Of a stretch of DNA of 64,000 bases, positions 24,880-33,888 are shown in pieces. Made by a program: the position numbers and the translations under genes. The stretch covers positions 1,984,001-2,048,000 of the forward strand of contig NZ_CP074074.1 of assembly GCF_045788535.1 (NCBI RefSeq). Reading direction: 5' to 3'. The notes below the pieces were generated by a model, which ran no database searches, had not been told where the DNA came from, and saw nothing but the letters and a program-made list of their open reading frames with translations. Source of the DNA: Allotamlana fucoidanivorans (GTDB lineage Bacteria; Bacteroidota; Bacteroidia; Flavobacteriales; Flavobacteriaceae). Positions within the stretch are counted from its first letter, which is position 1. Each line of letters begins with the position of its first letter.

Positions 24880-27282
24880 ATGGCAAAAATCACACACAAC
24901 AATTTTTTAGATACCGTAAACGAGGTATTTACAGACGCAAAACAGCAGGGTATCATGCACCTTTATGCTGAAGGCGAAGATTTCTCAGGAAGAACGATAG
25001 GTGTTGGGGGTCAAAACCTATTTCATTTTGGAACAACTGGCTACTTGGGTTTGGAACAAGACCAGCGTTTAAAGGAAGCAGCTATTGAGGCCATCCGAAA
25101 ATATGGCACCCAATTTCCCTTATCGAAATCCTATATTTCCAACCCCTTGTATGCTGAGTTAGAAGCTAAGCTAACCGAAATGTATCAAAATCCAATTATT
25201 ATTACCAAGAACAGCACCTTAGGACATATGGGTGTTATCCCCAATGCGGTAAGTGATCAAGATGCTATTATTTTAGACCATCAAGTACATTGGAGTGTAC
25301 AGAGTGCCGCCAAGGTATTAAAGAACCGCAGTGTACCCATTGATATGATTCGGCACAATAATTTAAACATGCTCGAAGATAAAATCAAACGTTTATCCGA
25401 TAAGCATAAACGCATATGGTATATGGCCGATGGCATTTATTCCATGTATGGCGATTTTGCACCCTTAAAAGATTTAAAAGCCCTCTGTCTTAAATACCCG
25501 CAACTGCATTTGTATATCGATGATGTGCATGGTATGAGTTGGACTGGAAAGAACGGCACGGGCTATGCGCTTGGGGAATTGGGCGAACTCTCAGAGCATA
25601 TGTTGGTATTTGGAACCTTAAGCAAAACCTTTGGAGCTAGCGGTGCCGTATTAGCCTGTTCAAATGAAAAAATGTATCACGAAATAAAGACTTTTGGCGG
25701 GCCGCTGACCTTTTCTGCCCAGCTTGAACCCGCCTCAGTAGCTGCAGCCATAGCATCAGCAGATATCCATCTGAGTGAAGAGATATATGAATTGCAAAAC
25801 GATTTGAACGAACGGGTTATGTATTTCAATATCCTATTGCAAAATACCAATTTGCCACTTATCGACCAAAATCACTCTCCTGTATTTTTTATTGGAACAG
25901 TCATGCCCAAAACAGGTTATAATTTTGTGAGCCGATTAATGAAAGAAGGGTTTTTTGTGAATTTGGGCATATTTCCAGCAGTACCTGTGAAGAATACAGG
26001 AGTGCGTCTTACCATATCACGACATAATGAAAAACCTGAAATTGAAAGTTTGGAGGAAGCTATGGTATACCATTTTCCCAAAGCTTTAGAAGACACCCAC
26101 ACCAATTTAGAGCGGGTTTGTAAAGCCTTCAAGATGGAGCCTAAAACGGAAAAACAGGACAAAATCAAAGTACCCACCGAACTGCAGGTAAAGATTTATA
26201 GCAGGATTGAGCAGCTTGATAAACAGCTTTGGAATACAACCGTTGGTAAAAGAGGTGTTTATGATTGGGAAGGCTTACAATTTTTAGAAAGTGTTTTTAG
26301 TGGAAACCGTAAACCCGAACACAATTGGACATTCAAGTATATTCAAATTTGTGATGCTAAAGGGCAGCCCATATTACTCACATTTCTTACGCTGGGATTA
26401 TGGAAAGATGATATGCTTGCCAAGGAAAGTGCATCGAAGCAAATCGAAAACCAAAGAGAAACCATGCCCTATCATTTAACATCTCGGGTGTTGAGCATGG
26501 GATCCTTATTTACTGAAGGCGAGCATTGGTACCTTAATGAGCAGCATCATTTAAAACAAGAAGCTTTGGGGCAATTGATAAAAACGACTGAAACCTTAGA
26601 GCAAGAGCTTCAAGCGAAAATGGTGGTGCTTCGTGACTTTGATGCAGATACCCCATGGCATGATTATTTTCAAGGTCAGGGGTTTGTTCGGGTAAAAATG
26701 CCCAATGCTTGCCATGTGGATTTGAAAGAAGGCATAACTATGGAGACCTTCGTGCAGCAGCTTTCGTCCAGAAACAGACGGCATATCAGAAAGGAGATTT
26801 TAGCCCATGAAGATAATTTGCATATAGAAGTTTTACAACAGGCTGACACCTCCCAGTTACATCAAATAGCGCAGTTGTATCATAACGTTCATAAAAACAA
26901 TTTGGGACTTAATACATTTACTTTTCCGCAGAAGTTGTTTGCGAGCATGTCTGAACACCCCAATTGGGAGTTTATAACCATCCGTTTAAGAGAAAACCCG
27001 TTAAAGATTATTGGTGTGATGCTGTGTTACAACAATAACAACACCGTGTATGTTCCAGCTTTTGTAGGTTTAGATTACAACTATGTGTTAGAATACCATG
27101 TGTACCGACAATTGTTGTATCAAACTATTAATCGCGCTATTGCATTACAAATACCGAAAATTGATTTTGGAATGACAGCCGCCTTTGAAAAACGAAAATT
27201 AGGAGCTGTGGTTGAAGAAAAGTTTGCCTATTTACAAACAGCAGATAACTATACACTGGAACTTATTGGAATTTTGGAATAA
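24880..27282 (+). CDS. Alpha-oxoamine synthase fused to a GNAT-type acyltransferase
   Basis: 800 aa, two enzymes in one chain. Residues about 40-400 are a fold-type I PLP enzyme of the alpha-oxoamine synthase (BioF/KBL/SPT) family: NLFHFGTTGYLGLEQDQRL, LYIDDVHGMSW and the PLP-lysine motif LVFGTLSKTFGASGA. Residues about 430-800 form a GNAT/FemAB-like region (SSRNRRHIRKEILAHEDN, IDFGMTAAFEKRKLGAVV). The first half would condense an amino acid with an acyl thioester; the second would acylate an amine. The product is unknown; a lipid-like amino ketone, as in sphingoid or signal synthesis, is one possibility. It lies inside the mobile element as cargo. Confidence 0.82.
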   Translation: MAKITHNNFLDTVNEVFTDAKQQGIMHLYAEGEDFSGRTIGVGGQNLFHFGTTGYLGLEQDQRLKEAAIEAIRKYGTQFPLSKSYISNPLYAELEAKLTEMYQNPIIITKNSTLGHMGVIPNAVSDQDAIILDHQVHWSVQSAAKVLKNRSVPIDMIRHNNLNMLEDKIKRLSDKHKRIWYMADGIYSMYGDFAPLKDLKALCLKYPQLHLYIDDVHGMSWTGKNGTGYALGELGELSEHMLVFGTLSKTFGASGAVLACSNEKMYHEIKTFGGPLTFSAQLEPASVAAAIASADIHLSEEIYELQNDLNERVMYFNILLQNTNLPLIDQNHSPVFFIGTVMPKTGYNFVSRLMKEGFFVNLGIFPAVPVKNTGVRLTISRHNEKPEIESLEEAMVYHFPKALEDTHTNLERVCKAFKMEPKTEKQDKIKVPTELQVKIYSRIEQLDKQLWNTTVGKRGVYDWEGLQFLESVFSGNRKPEHNWTFKYIQICDAKGQPILLTFLTLGLWKDDMLAKESASKQIENQRETMPYHLTSRVLSMGSLFTEGEHWYLNEQHHLKQEALGQLIKTTETLEQELQAKMVVLRDFDADTPWHDYFQGQGFVRVKMPNACHVDLKEGITMETFVQQLSSRNRRHIRKEILAHEDNLHIEVLQQADTSQLHQIAQLYHNVHKNNLGLNTFTFPQKLFASMSEHPNWEFITIRLRENPLKIIGVMLCYNNNNTVYVPAFVGLDYNYVLEYHVYRQLLYQTINRAIALQIPKIDFGMTAAFEKRKLGAVVEEKFAYLQTADNYTLELIGILE

Positions 27283-27315
27283 ATCAAGCTTATAAAATTG
27301 AGGGATTTTATAGCC

Positions 27316-28155
27316 ATGAATTTTCAATCAGTATTAACGGCATTTGAAACCCAACTAGACGCTATAGATAAAACACAAACCGATATTCTATTTATCGCAG
27401 AAACGGGTATATCCCATTGTGAAAAGTATATCAAAACCTTACGTCAAGCCGTCATAGCATCTGGTTTTGAAAGTCAGCAGGATGAAATTCATTTTTTCAA
27501 ACATGTCAAGCCTCAAATCATGAGTAAGCTAATCTATTATGTAAAGCTACACCATATAGAATGCAAACGGCCAAGAAGTAGTACAAAGTTTCAGGTAAAA
27601 TATTTAAACGCACATATTAATAAACTTCAGCTGTATTTTAATGATAATTTAGAGTTCTATCATTATTATCGGCGAGGTGCCACTACTCTGGATACTCAGT
27701 ATTTTTTAAGAGGACAATCAGATTTACGCTTTCCCACGGCCTCTTATCATTATTTTACAGATGATGCATTCTCAACCTGTCAAGATCATACGGTAGCTAC
27801 CATCATGGCCTTTGACATGCTTATTGTCTATTTACAACAAGAAATTGAAAAATTAGAAAACGATACAGATAACGCTAAAACCTCTCACATGAAGCACGTA
27901 TCAAAATTATTTTGGACCGGAAGCAAAACCGATCTCATCGAACTTATTTATGCCCTGCATGCCAGTGGTAGCATAAACAGCGGTACCGCCGACATCAAAG
28001 AAATTGCAGTTGTTTTTGAAACCCTATTTAATATGGATTTAGGTAATTATTACCACACATTTATAGAGATACGCGCCCGAAAACACAGCCGAACCAAGTT
28101 TTTAGACCGTTTGGTCGATGGTTTGAACCAACGCTGTGATGCATCAGATGAATAA
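27316..28155 (+). CDS. rteC: RteC-domain protein
   Basis: 279 aa from the ATG at 27316 (MNFQSVLTAFETQLDAID); the longer frame begins with TTG at 27298. The RteC domain is recognisable by YYVKLHHIECKRPRSSTKFQ, EFYHYYRRGATTLDTQYFLR and LFWTGSKTDLIELIYALHAS. RteC proteins control excision of CTnDOT-type elements by activating excision genes. It is the first gene of the right-hand ICE block and precedes the excisionase-like HTH gene. Start chosen at ATG. Confidence 0.88.
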   Translation: MNFQSVLTAFETQLDAIDKTQTDILFIAETGISHCEKYIKTLRQAVIASGFESQQDEIHFFKHVKPQIMSKLIYYVKLHHIECKRPRSSTKFQVKYLNAHINKLQLYFNDNLEFYHYYRRGATTLDTQYFLRGQSDLRFPTASYHYFTDDAFSTCQDHTVATIMAFDMLIVYLQQEIEKLENDTDNAKTSHMKHVSKLFWTGSKTDLIELIYALHASGSINSGTADIKEIAVVFETLFNMDLGNYYHTFIEIRARKHSRTKFLDRLVDGLNQRCDASDE

Positions 28156-28166
28156 TTCCCAATACG

Positions 28167-28307
28167 CACCCACCTTGGGAAAATGAGTATCTCCATGTGG
28201 CAACCTCTAAAGGCAAGTATTTTTGACTAAAAAAAAGTGAACCCACTCTTCAAAAGTGTCCAAAACACCCCAAAAATTGGGCAGAAAAAAAACACCCACC
28301 TTGGGAA
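28167..28307. repeat. 15-bp exact direct repeat between rteC and the HTH gene
   Basis: CACCCACCTTGGGAA occurs at 28167-28181 and again at 28293-28307, in the same orientation, 126 bp apart start to start. Both lie upstream of the likely start of the excisionase-like HTH gene. They could be RteC or other regulator sites; no partner sequence was identified. Confidence 0.6.
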
Positions 28308-28423
28308 TGCCTATAGAAGAATACTTAAAAAGTCGTTTCAATTTTGTCATACGAAAGTCAAATCATAGCAAAGTCGTCATAAAAGAAATGAACCTTGGCG
28401 GCTTTGTTTTTAAAACAATTCCT

Positions 28424-28702
28424 ATGGCAGCAACAATTATTACCTCGGAAGATTTACGAGATTTCAAATTAGAATTATTGGACGACATCAAGCAGCTCTT
28501 AGAAACTACGCAAGGGCAAGTGCATAAAAAGTGGTTAAAATCCCCAGAAGTTAGGGCTTTGTTAAGTATTTCTCCAGGAACTTTGCAAAACTTAAGAATA
28601 AATGGCACCTTGCCCTATTCAAAAGTAGGAGGCGTGTTGTACTACGATTACCAAGACATTCTAAAAGTATTGGAGCAAAACAAAATTCATAATAAGTTTT
28701 AA
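28424..28702 (+). CDS. Excisionase-like helix-turn-helix protein
   Basis: 92 aa from the ATG at 28424 (MAATIITSEDLRDFKLELL), the usual start and length of the family; the open frame extends upstream to a GTG at 28256 but that part is not family-like and contains one of the direct repeats. A MerR/excisionase-type HTH is visible in KKWLKSPEVRALLSISPGTL followed by QNLRINGTLPYSKVGGVLYY. Such genes are constant companions of rteC in Bacteroidota conjugative transposons and regulate excision or transfer. Confidence 0.8.
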   Translation: MAATIITSEDLRDFKLELLDDIKQLLETTQGQVHKKWLKSPEVRALLSISPGTLQNLRINGTLPYSKVGGVLYYDYQDILKVLEQNKIHNKF

Positions 28703-28705
28703 GCT

Positions 28706-29245
28706 TTGGAGCCCATAAATTACATCAAACACCTCAATGGGGTGTTTGAGCAGTTTGCAAAGGACAATCGGTTAAACCCGACCCACATTAGCCTGTATAT
28801 AGCCTTGTTTCAGGTGTGGAATGCTAATTATTTTAACCCCACATTTTTCATCAATCGAGAAGAAGTGATGGTCTATTCCAAGATTGGTTCAAAATCAACT
28901 TATCATCGCTGCATTAAACAGCTCAGTCATTGGAACTACATTTTGTATACGCCTTCGCATAATCCGTTCAAAGGGAGTCGAATTAAGATGTTCGATTTTG
29001 GGACAAGCTCTGGACAAGTACTGTACCCAAGCCGTACCAAAATCGAGACAAGCAGTGGACAAGCAGTGGTACCTATAATAAAACATATACAAACTATAGA
29101 AAACAATAAAAACATTAACAAACAGAAAAATTTTAAAATTTTAAAAACTAAAGGTTTTTCAAACAGCAAAAAACAGAACCGCAGTGTCCCATATACGGAC
29201 AACCTCAAGACCAGTACTGATAAAAATTACAACGATCCGCTATAA
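28706..29245 (+). CDS. Replication-initiation-like winged-helix protein
   Basis: 179 aa with a TTG start (MEPINYIKHLNGVFEQFAKD) only 3 bp after the HTH gene stop. The N-terminal 110 residues look like a winged helix: LNPTHISLYIALFQVWNANY, INREEVMVYSKIGSKSTYHR, and LSHWNYILYTPSHNPFKGSR. The C-terminal third is low-complexity and basic (NNKNINKQKNFKILKTK). It is a known neighbour of rteC/HTH genes on Bacteroidota elements and is thought to act in replication or transcription; its exact role is unknown. TTG is accepted because it keeps the conserved N-terminus and overlaps no other gene. Confidence 0.72.
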   Translation: MEPINYIKHLNGVFEQFAKDNRLNPTHISLYIALFQVWNANYFNPTFFINREEVMVYSKIGSKSTYHRCIKQLSHWNYILYTPSHNPFKGSRIKMFDFGTSSGQVLYPSRTKIETSSGQAVVPIIKHIQTIENNKNINKQKNFKILKTKGFSNSKKQNRSVPYTDNLKTSTDKNYNDPL

Positions 29246-29910
29246 TGGAAACTAAAAACAAACCCTATATCATTTCAGAAGGTAAGCTCGATTACGAATT
29301 GGGGGAGCTTAGAGGCCAACAGATTCTCTATGATTTTGATAAAATGCTGGTCTATTTGGAAGCCAAAGGGCAGTCCCTGTTCGGTCATGGGTTTAGACTG
29401 TATGAGGAAGATCGCGATATTCTGTTCAAGCTTTGTAATTATGCCATTCAAGATAAAACCATGTGCAAGAAACTGGGTTTAGATCCTCAAAAAGGCATTC
29501 TGCTATCTGGTCCAGTAGGCTGTGGCAAAACAAGCCTCATGACACTGATGCGTTACTTAACACCACACCGCAAGCCTTACAAAATGATTCCAGCACGTAA
29601 TATCGTTTTTGGTTTTAATTACTTGGGGTATAAAACTATAGAAGATTATGGCAATACCCAGTTTTTTTGTTTTGATGATTTGGGTGTAGAACCAATGGGC
29701 AGGCATTATGGTAAAGACTGTAATGTTCTTGGAGAAATCCTCATATCACGTCATGATTTATTCCTTAAAACCAAACTTAAAACTCATGCCACCACCAATT
29801 TGAATGCCCAAGAACTGGAACAACTTTACGGCAATCGGGTGCGTTCGAGGATGCGTGAATTGTTTAATTTGATAGCCTTCGAAAAAAATAGTCAAGACAA
29901 ACGTCGTTAA
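29245..29910 (+). CDS. DnaC-like AAA ATPase
   Basis: 221 aa. Walker A is LSGPVGCGKTSLMTLM (about residues 88-103) and Walker B FFCFDDLGVEP (about 139-149), with an arginine-rich sensor region NRVRSRMRELFNLIAF near the end. It resembles DnaC/IstB helicase-loader-type ATPases. It overlaps the winged-helix gene by 1 bp (TAATG), suggesting the two act together in replication of the excised element. Confidence 0.85.
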   Translation: METKNKPYIISEGKLDYELGELRGQQILYDFDKMLVYLEAKGQSLFGHGFRLYEEDRDILFKLCNYAIQDKTMCKKLGLDPQKGILLSGPVGCGKTSLMTLMRYLTPHRKPYKMIPARNIVFGFNYLGYKTIEDYGNTQFFCFDDLGVEPMGRHYGKDCNVLGEILISRHDLFLKTKLKTHATTNLNAQELEQLYGNRVRSRMRELFNLIAFEKNSQDKRR

Positions 29911-30166
29911 GTGAAAAATGTGATAAAAAATCATGGCGATTGCAATAATCTAGCGTTTTTAAGTAAGAAAATATATTCAAAAGTAAGTTGATTTCATTTA
30001 GAAATCTAAAATCCCTCATACGATTTGATTCCATTTATTTTCAATTAAAATCAATCCACATCAAATAAAATTATTCCTGTAAATGATAGTGTTTACGTGA
30101 TTTAAGGTTTGTTTTTAAGTAACTTTTGAATAGTCAAAAACGCAAACTATTTAAACTTAAAAACAG

Positions 30167-30454
30167 ATGAAAAAATCACTAATCTTTACCGTTTTTTTAT
30201 TCACAGTTAGCAAAACCCTTTTTGCACAAATCGGAGGTATTGAAGATTCCGTAAATGATGTATCTGATACCATCAGAGTCATTTTCCCTATTATTCTAGG
30301 GGTAATCTTTTTGATCGGCTTTTTATTTAATGCAGGACATTTCTTCGGCGAGAATGCCGACCTCAAAAAAGGCATTACCCGAGTGCTCGTCTTTGTGCTT
30401 ATTGCTGGAGCCGTAGTGGGCATCTTCACTTACCTAATAGGAATCGTTGTCTAG
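30167..30454 (+). CDS. traE: Conjugative transfer protein TraE (VirB2-like, DUF4134)
   Basis: 95 aa. Signal peptide ends at TLFAQ, then two hydrophobic helices: IRVIFPIILGVIFLIGFLFN and RVLVFVLIAGAVVGIFTYLI. This is the pattern of a pilin-like VirB2/DUF4134 protein. It begins the tra operon after a 256-bp noncoding stretch. A palindrome GTCGCT-A-AGCGAC starts right after its stop (30454-30466). Confidence 0.8.
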   Translation: MKKSLIFTVFLFTVSKTLFAQIGGIEDSVNDVSDTIRVIFPIILGVIFLIGFLFNAGHFFGENADLKKGITRVLVFVLIAGAVVGIFTYLIGIVV

Positions 30455-30490
30455 TCGCTAAGCGACATTTGGCAACCATAATGAACATTT

Positions 30491-30814
30491 ATGAATTTGA
30501 ATGAGAAGATTTTGAAAACTTACAACATCTATAAAGATATCAGAAAGCGCGCCATGATTATGGGCTTACCCATTTCATGGTTCGCTTTACAAATGACATC
30601 GGTTATCGGCTCTTTATTACTCATCATATTTTCATTTAGCTTATGGATTATTGTTATGGTATTTCTTTTTAATGGTGGGCTATTTCTTGCCCTAACACAG
30701 CTCACCAAACACCCTAGCTTATTACATTTTAAAAGGGTATTCCCCAAAACCCTCAGTAATAAGAAAATGGGATTGACCAGCCTTTTTACAAACAACCAAA
30801 TTTCAAAGCCATGA
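30491..30814 (+). CDS. traF: Conjugative transfer protein TraF (VirB3-like, DUF4133)
   Basis: 107 aa with two membrane helices close together (VIGSLLLIIFSFSLWIIVMV and FNGGLFLALTQL). Starting MNLNEKILKTYNIYKDIRKR, it fits DUF4133/VirB3, an inner-membrane partner of the VirB4 ATPase. It overlaps the traG start by 4 bp, the expected coupling. Confidence 0.85.
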   Translation: MNLNEKILKTYNIYKDIRKRAMIMGLPISWFALQMTSVIGSLLLIIFSFSLWIIVMVFLFNGGLFLALTQLTKHPSLLHFKRVFPKTLSNKKMGLTSLFTNNQISKP

Positions 30815-33246
30815 TGCAGACCATAAACATAGCGTCATATTATCCCATATTAAACATAGATAAGCACATGGTATTTGCCAGTAATGGTAATGTGGTATTA
30901 GCTTATAAAGTGGAATTACCAGAGATCTATTCGCTTTCAGATCAAGATTTTGAAAACCTACACAGCGTCTGGTTTCAAGCCTTTAAATCTTTACCAACAA
31001 GCACGGTAATTCACAAGCAAGACATCTATCAAAAAGAACACTATGCAGTAGACAAGTTACCACAGCAAACCTTTTTACAACAGGCCACCCATAAACACTT
31101 TAAAGAACGTGACTATTTACAACATAGCAGCTACTTGTTTTTTATTCTGCCATTAGATAAAACCTTGAATGCCTCCAAGTTTACCAATCCTTTTCGTAAA
31201 GCAGTAAAAAGTAATCTCCAAGCCACCGATAATAAGGTACAAGAATTTGTAGAATCTGTAAATGATGCCGTGGGATATATCAATAACAGCAGGACGGTAC
31301 AATTAACCCCGTTAAACGCCAAACAAATTTATGGTCTAACCGATGCCTATTTCAATGGCTTCAATACGGGGATTACAACCGACATTCAATTAAAATCTCT
31401 ACGCGAAAGCGGTAATGTCAAAATCTCCATTGGCGAACATATTTTTGATGTATTAGCTATCAATAGTGAGTTGTGCTTTGGAGAATCGGTACAAAGTAGT
31501 AAAACCAATGATAAGTTTACTTCGGATGACTTTGTATTTCATCAGGGCTTTTTGGATGGACTGGGCCTTAATCTCAACCAAAACCATATCATCAATCACA
31601 TCATTTATCTAGATGACAAACACAAATGGCGTAAACTATTGGAGAAGAAAATTGAAGAACTCAGTAAGAGTGCCAACTTCGGCACACAAAATAAGGTTAT
31701 TAAAAAGAAGATTGAGGCCATTGTTGCTAAAATTAATGAAGACGATCATTCTAGAATTATTAGAGGGCATCTCAATGTGGTATTCTGGAGTAAAGAAGAA
31801 AAAGCCTTAAAGCGAATAGCTTCAAGGATAAAGAGCGAATTTAAGGAGTTAGACATCGTACCACATTACCCCAAAGGGGAAGAACGGAAACACTATATTT
31901 TAAATTCCTATCCCTTTTTTGCGACCCATTTCTCAAATGAAGATCTGTATGTAACCGATTTGAAACATGCCTTGTGTTTATTCATCAACAACAGTAATTA
32001 CAAATCTGATGAGCAAGGCATCATTTTTAATGACCGGCAGTTTAACATCCCGGTTTTAAAAGATGTTTGGGATGAGGATAAAAAGCGAATCAAAGCGCGT
32101 AATTTTGCCATTTTTGCCCCCACAGGAGAAGGTAAGTCCTTTTTAGCTAATAATATTCTTCGGCAATATTTTGAACAAGGGCTACGACTGGTTATTATCG
32201 ATTTGGGAGGTTCTTATGCCAAGTTTGCCAAACTCTATCCTGAGCGCCATACCATTTTGAGGTATGAACAAGGCAAAAATTTAGGCATCAATCCCTTTTA
32301 TATTTCGAGTGCAACTGATTTGACTCCCGAACGATTGGAAGACCTTGCTGTTTTTCTTTTAGAATTATTGGCTGCAGGGCATGAGGTATCCAAAGCCAAA
32401 ACGGTAGCCATCAAAAAAGTGCTGCTACATTACTATAAACACATTCGCTCACAGCACTCCTTAGCTTCACTGTATGCCTTCGTAGATCAAAAAAAGGACA
32501 GCCTTTTGAAAGAGCTTAATATACGAGAGACGGATTTTAGCGTCTATAATTTTTTGCATATCCTTTCGGAATATGTTGATGGTGGACTGTATAGTTTTCT
32601 GTTTAATGAAAGTGAAGACCAAACTTATAAACTAGAGGACAAGCGCCTCATTGTTTTTGAGCTTGATGAAGTGAAAGACAATAAAGAAATTTTATCGGTC
32701 ATGCTGAAATTGATAAAAACGGCCATCCAACGCACTATATGGCGTAACCGCTCGGAAAAAGGCATCATATTATTCGATGAATTTGCCAAACAGTTGAAGT
32801 TTTCAAATGTGCTAGAGAGTGTAGAATTCTATTACCAAGCCATACGAAAGCAAAATGGTGCCATCGGCATCATATTACAATCCATCAACCAACTACCAGA
32901 TACGTCAACATCGGCCAGTATTTTGGAAAACACCCAGATCATTTATAGCCTAAGAAACGAAAAAGGCTATGAAGCCTTAGCCAAGAGGCTTAACCTTTCC
33001 AGTCATGATTTAAACCAATTAAAATCCATCCGAAATAAACTAACCGGCGATAGGAAGTATACCGAAATCTTTATCAAAATAGGAAAGGAAAGCAACATTT
33101 TTCGCTTGGAAGTACCCAAAGAAGTCTATGCTGCCTATCTCACGGATGGCAGAGAAAATGACCGTATCATGGCCATATATGAACAAACAAAAAACATGGA
33201 AGAAGCTATTACCACCTTCATCCATAATACAGAAACTATAAATTAA
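30811..33246 (+). CDS. traG: Conjugative transposon ATPase TraG (VirB4-like)
   Basis: 811 aa. Walker A is FAPTGEGKSFLANN at about residue 435 and Walker B GIILFDEFAKQL near 650, followed by YQAIRKQNGAIGIILQSINQ. The N-terminal half matches the family (NIASYYPILNIDKHMVFASN). It energises assembly of the type IV secretion channel and pilus. Full-length for the family (about 800-830 aa), no interruption. Confidence 0.94.
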   Translation: MMQTINIASYYPILNIDKHMVFASNGNVVLAYKVELPEIYSLSDQDFENLHSVWFQAFKSLPTSTVIHKQDIYQKEHYAVDKLPQQTFLQQATHKHFKERDYLQHSSYLFFILPLDKTLNASKFTNPFRKAVKSNLQATDNKVQEFVESVNDAVGYINNSRTVQLTPLNAKQIYGLTDAYFNGFNTGITTDIQLKSLRESGNVKISIGEHIFDVLAINSELCFGESVQSSKTNDKFTSDDFVFHQGFLDGLGLNLNQNHIINHIIYLDDKHKWRKLLEKKIEELSKSANFGTQNKVIKKKIEAIVAKINEDDHSRIIRGHLNVVFWSKEEKALKRIASRIKSEFKELDIVPHYPKGEERKHYILNSYPFFATHFSNEDLYVTDLKHALCLFINNSNYKSDEQGIIFNDRQFNIPVLKDVWDEDKKRIKARNFAIFAPTGEGKSFLANNILRQYFEQGLRLVIIDLGGSYAKFAKLYPERHTILRYEQGKNLGINPFYISSATDLTPERLEDLAVFLLELLAAGHEVSKAKTVAIKKVLLHYYKHIRSQHSLASLYAFVDQKKDSLLKELNIRETDFSVYNFLHILSEYVDGGLYSFLFNESEDQTYKLEDKRLIVFELDEVKDNKEILSVMLKLIKTAIQRTIWRNRSEKGIILFDEFAKQLKFSNVLESVEFYYQAIRKQNGAIGIILQSINQLPDTSTSASILENTQIIYSLRNEKGYEALAKRLNLSSHDLNQLKSIRNKLTGDRKYTEIFIKIGKESNIFRLEVPKEVYAAYLTDGRENDRIMAIYEQTKNMEEAITTFIHNTETIN

Positions 33247-33258
33247 AATCTAAACCTT

Positions 33259-33888
33259 ATGAAATCTTCAAAAAACATTCAGAAACCACATAAACCAAAA
33301 ACCTGTTTTGTTGTTAAAAACAAAACCTTGGTATTAGCAGTATTGCTTGTCATTTCAACATCTGGCCACATTTTGGCCCAGGGGATGCCGGTATATGATA
33401 ATACGAATTTTATCAGCTTTACTAAATCTCTGATAGAGTCTGCGAAGCAAACCTCACAACTCTTAAAAACGGTACAATTTCTTAAAACCCAAAAAGAGAA
33501 TATAGAAAAGGTAAATACGGTAATCAAGCAATTAAAAGCAGTTCGGGAACTCACGAGAAACAATCAAAAGCTATACAATATTATTCAAAACGATTTAAGG
33601 GAAATACTCAATTCGCCTTATATCAAATCCGATGAAGTAAACCGAGTATCTGCATCCTTTAATGCTATTGTAGATAACTCCTTAGAAGGCTTGAATTATT
33701 TAGACCAGATTCTCTCAAGCCATAATTTAAAAATGACAGATGCCGAACGTGTGGAGGTACTGAAAACGATGGAACGGCAATCCCAAGACATGGTGGCCGA
33801 GATAGAAGCCAAAACACGACGTTATAAAGAAATTATTGCCTTTAGACGTTTACAGGATAAAATTAATAATCGCCAGGGTGCATACTAA
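33259..33888 (+). CDS. traI: Conjugative transfer protein TraI (DUF4141)
   Basis: 209 aa. After a signal peptide (VLAVLLVISTSGHILAQG) the protein is nearly all helical and coiled-coil, with MPVYDNTNFISFTKSLIESA and QTSQLLKTVQFLKTQKENIE typical of the VirB5-like DUF4141 family. Its TAA overlaps the traJ ATG by one base. Likely a periplasmic part of the transfer channel or pilus. Confidence 0.82.
   Translation: MKSSKNIQKPHKPKTCFVVKNKTLVLAVLLVISTSGHILAQGMPVYDNTNFISFTKSLIESAKQTSQLLKTVQFLKTQKENIEKVNTVIKQLKAVRELTRNNQKLYNIIQNDLREILNSPYIKSDEVNRVSASFNAIVDNSLEGLNYLDQILSSHNLKMTDAERVEVLKTMERQSQDMVAEIEAKTRRYKEIIAFRRLQDKINNRQGAY

Noticed and set aside
28256..28423. Long N-terminus of the excisionase-like gene from a GTG start
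   Set aside because: The added 56 residues are not family-like and include one of the direct repeats; the ATG at 28424 gives the usual start and length.
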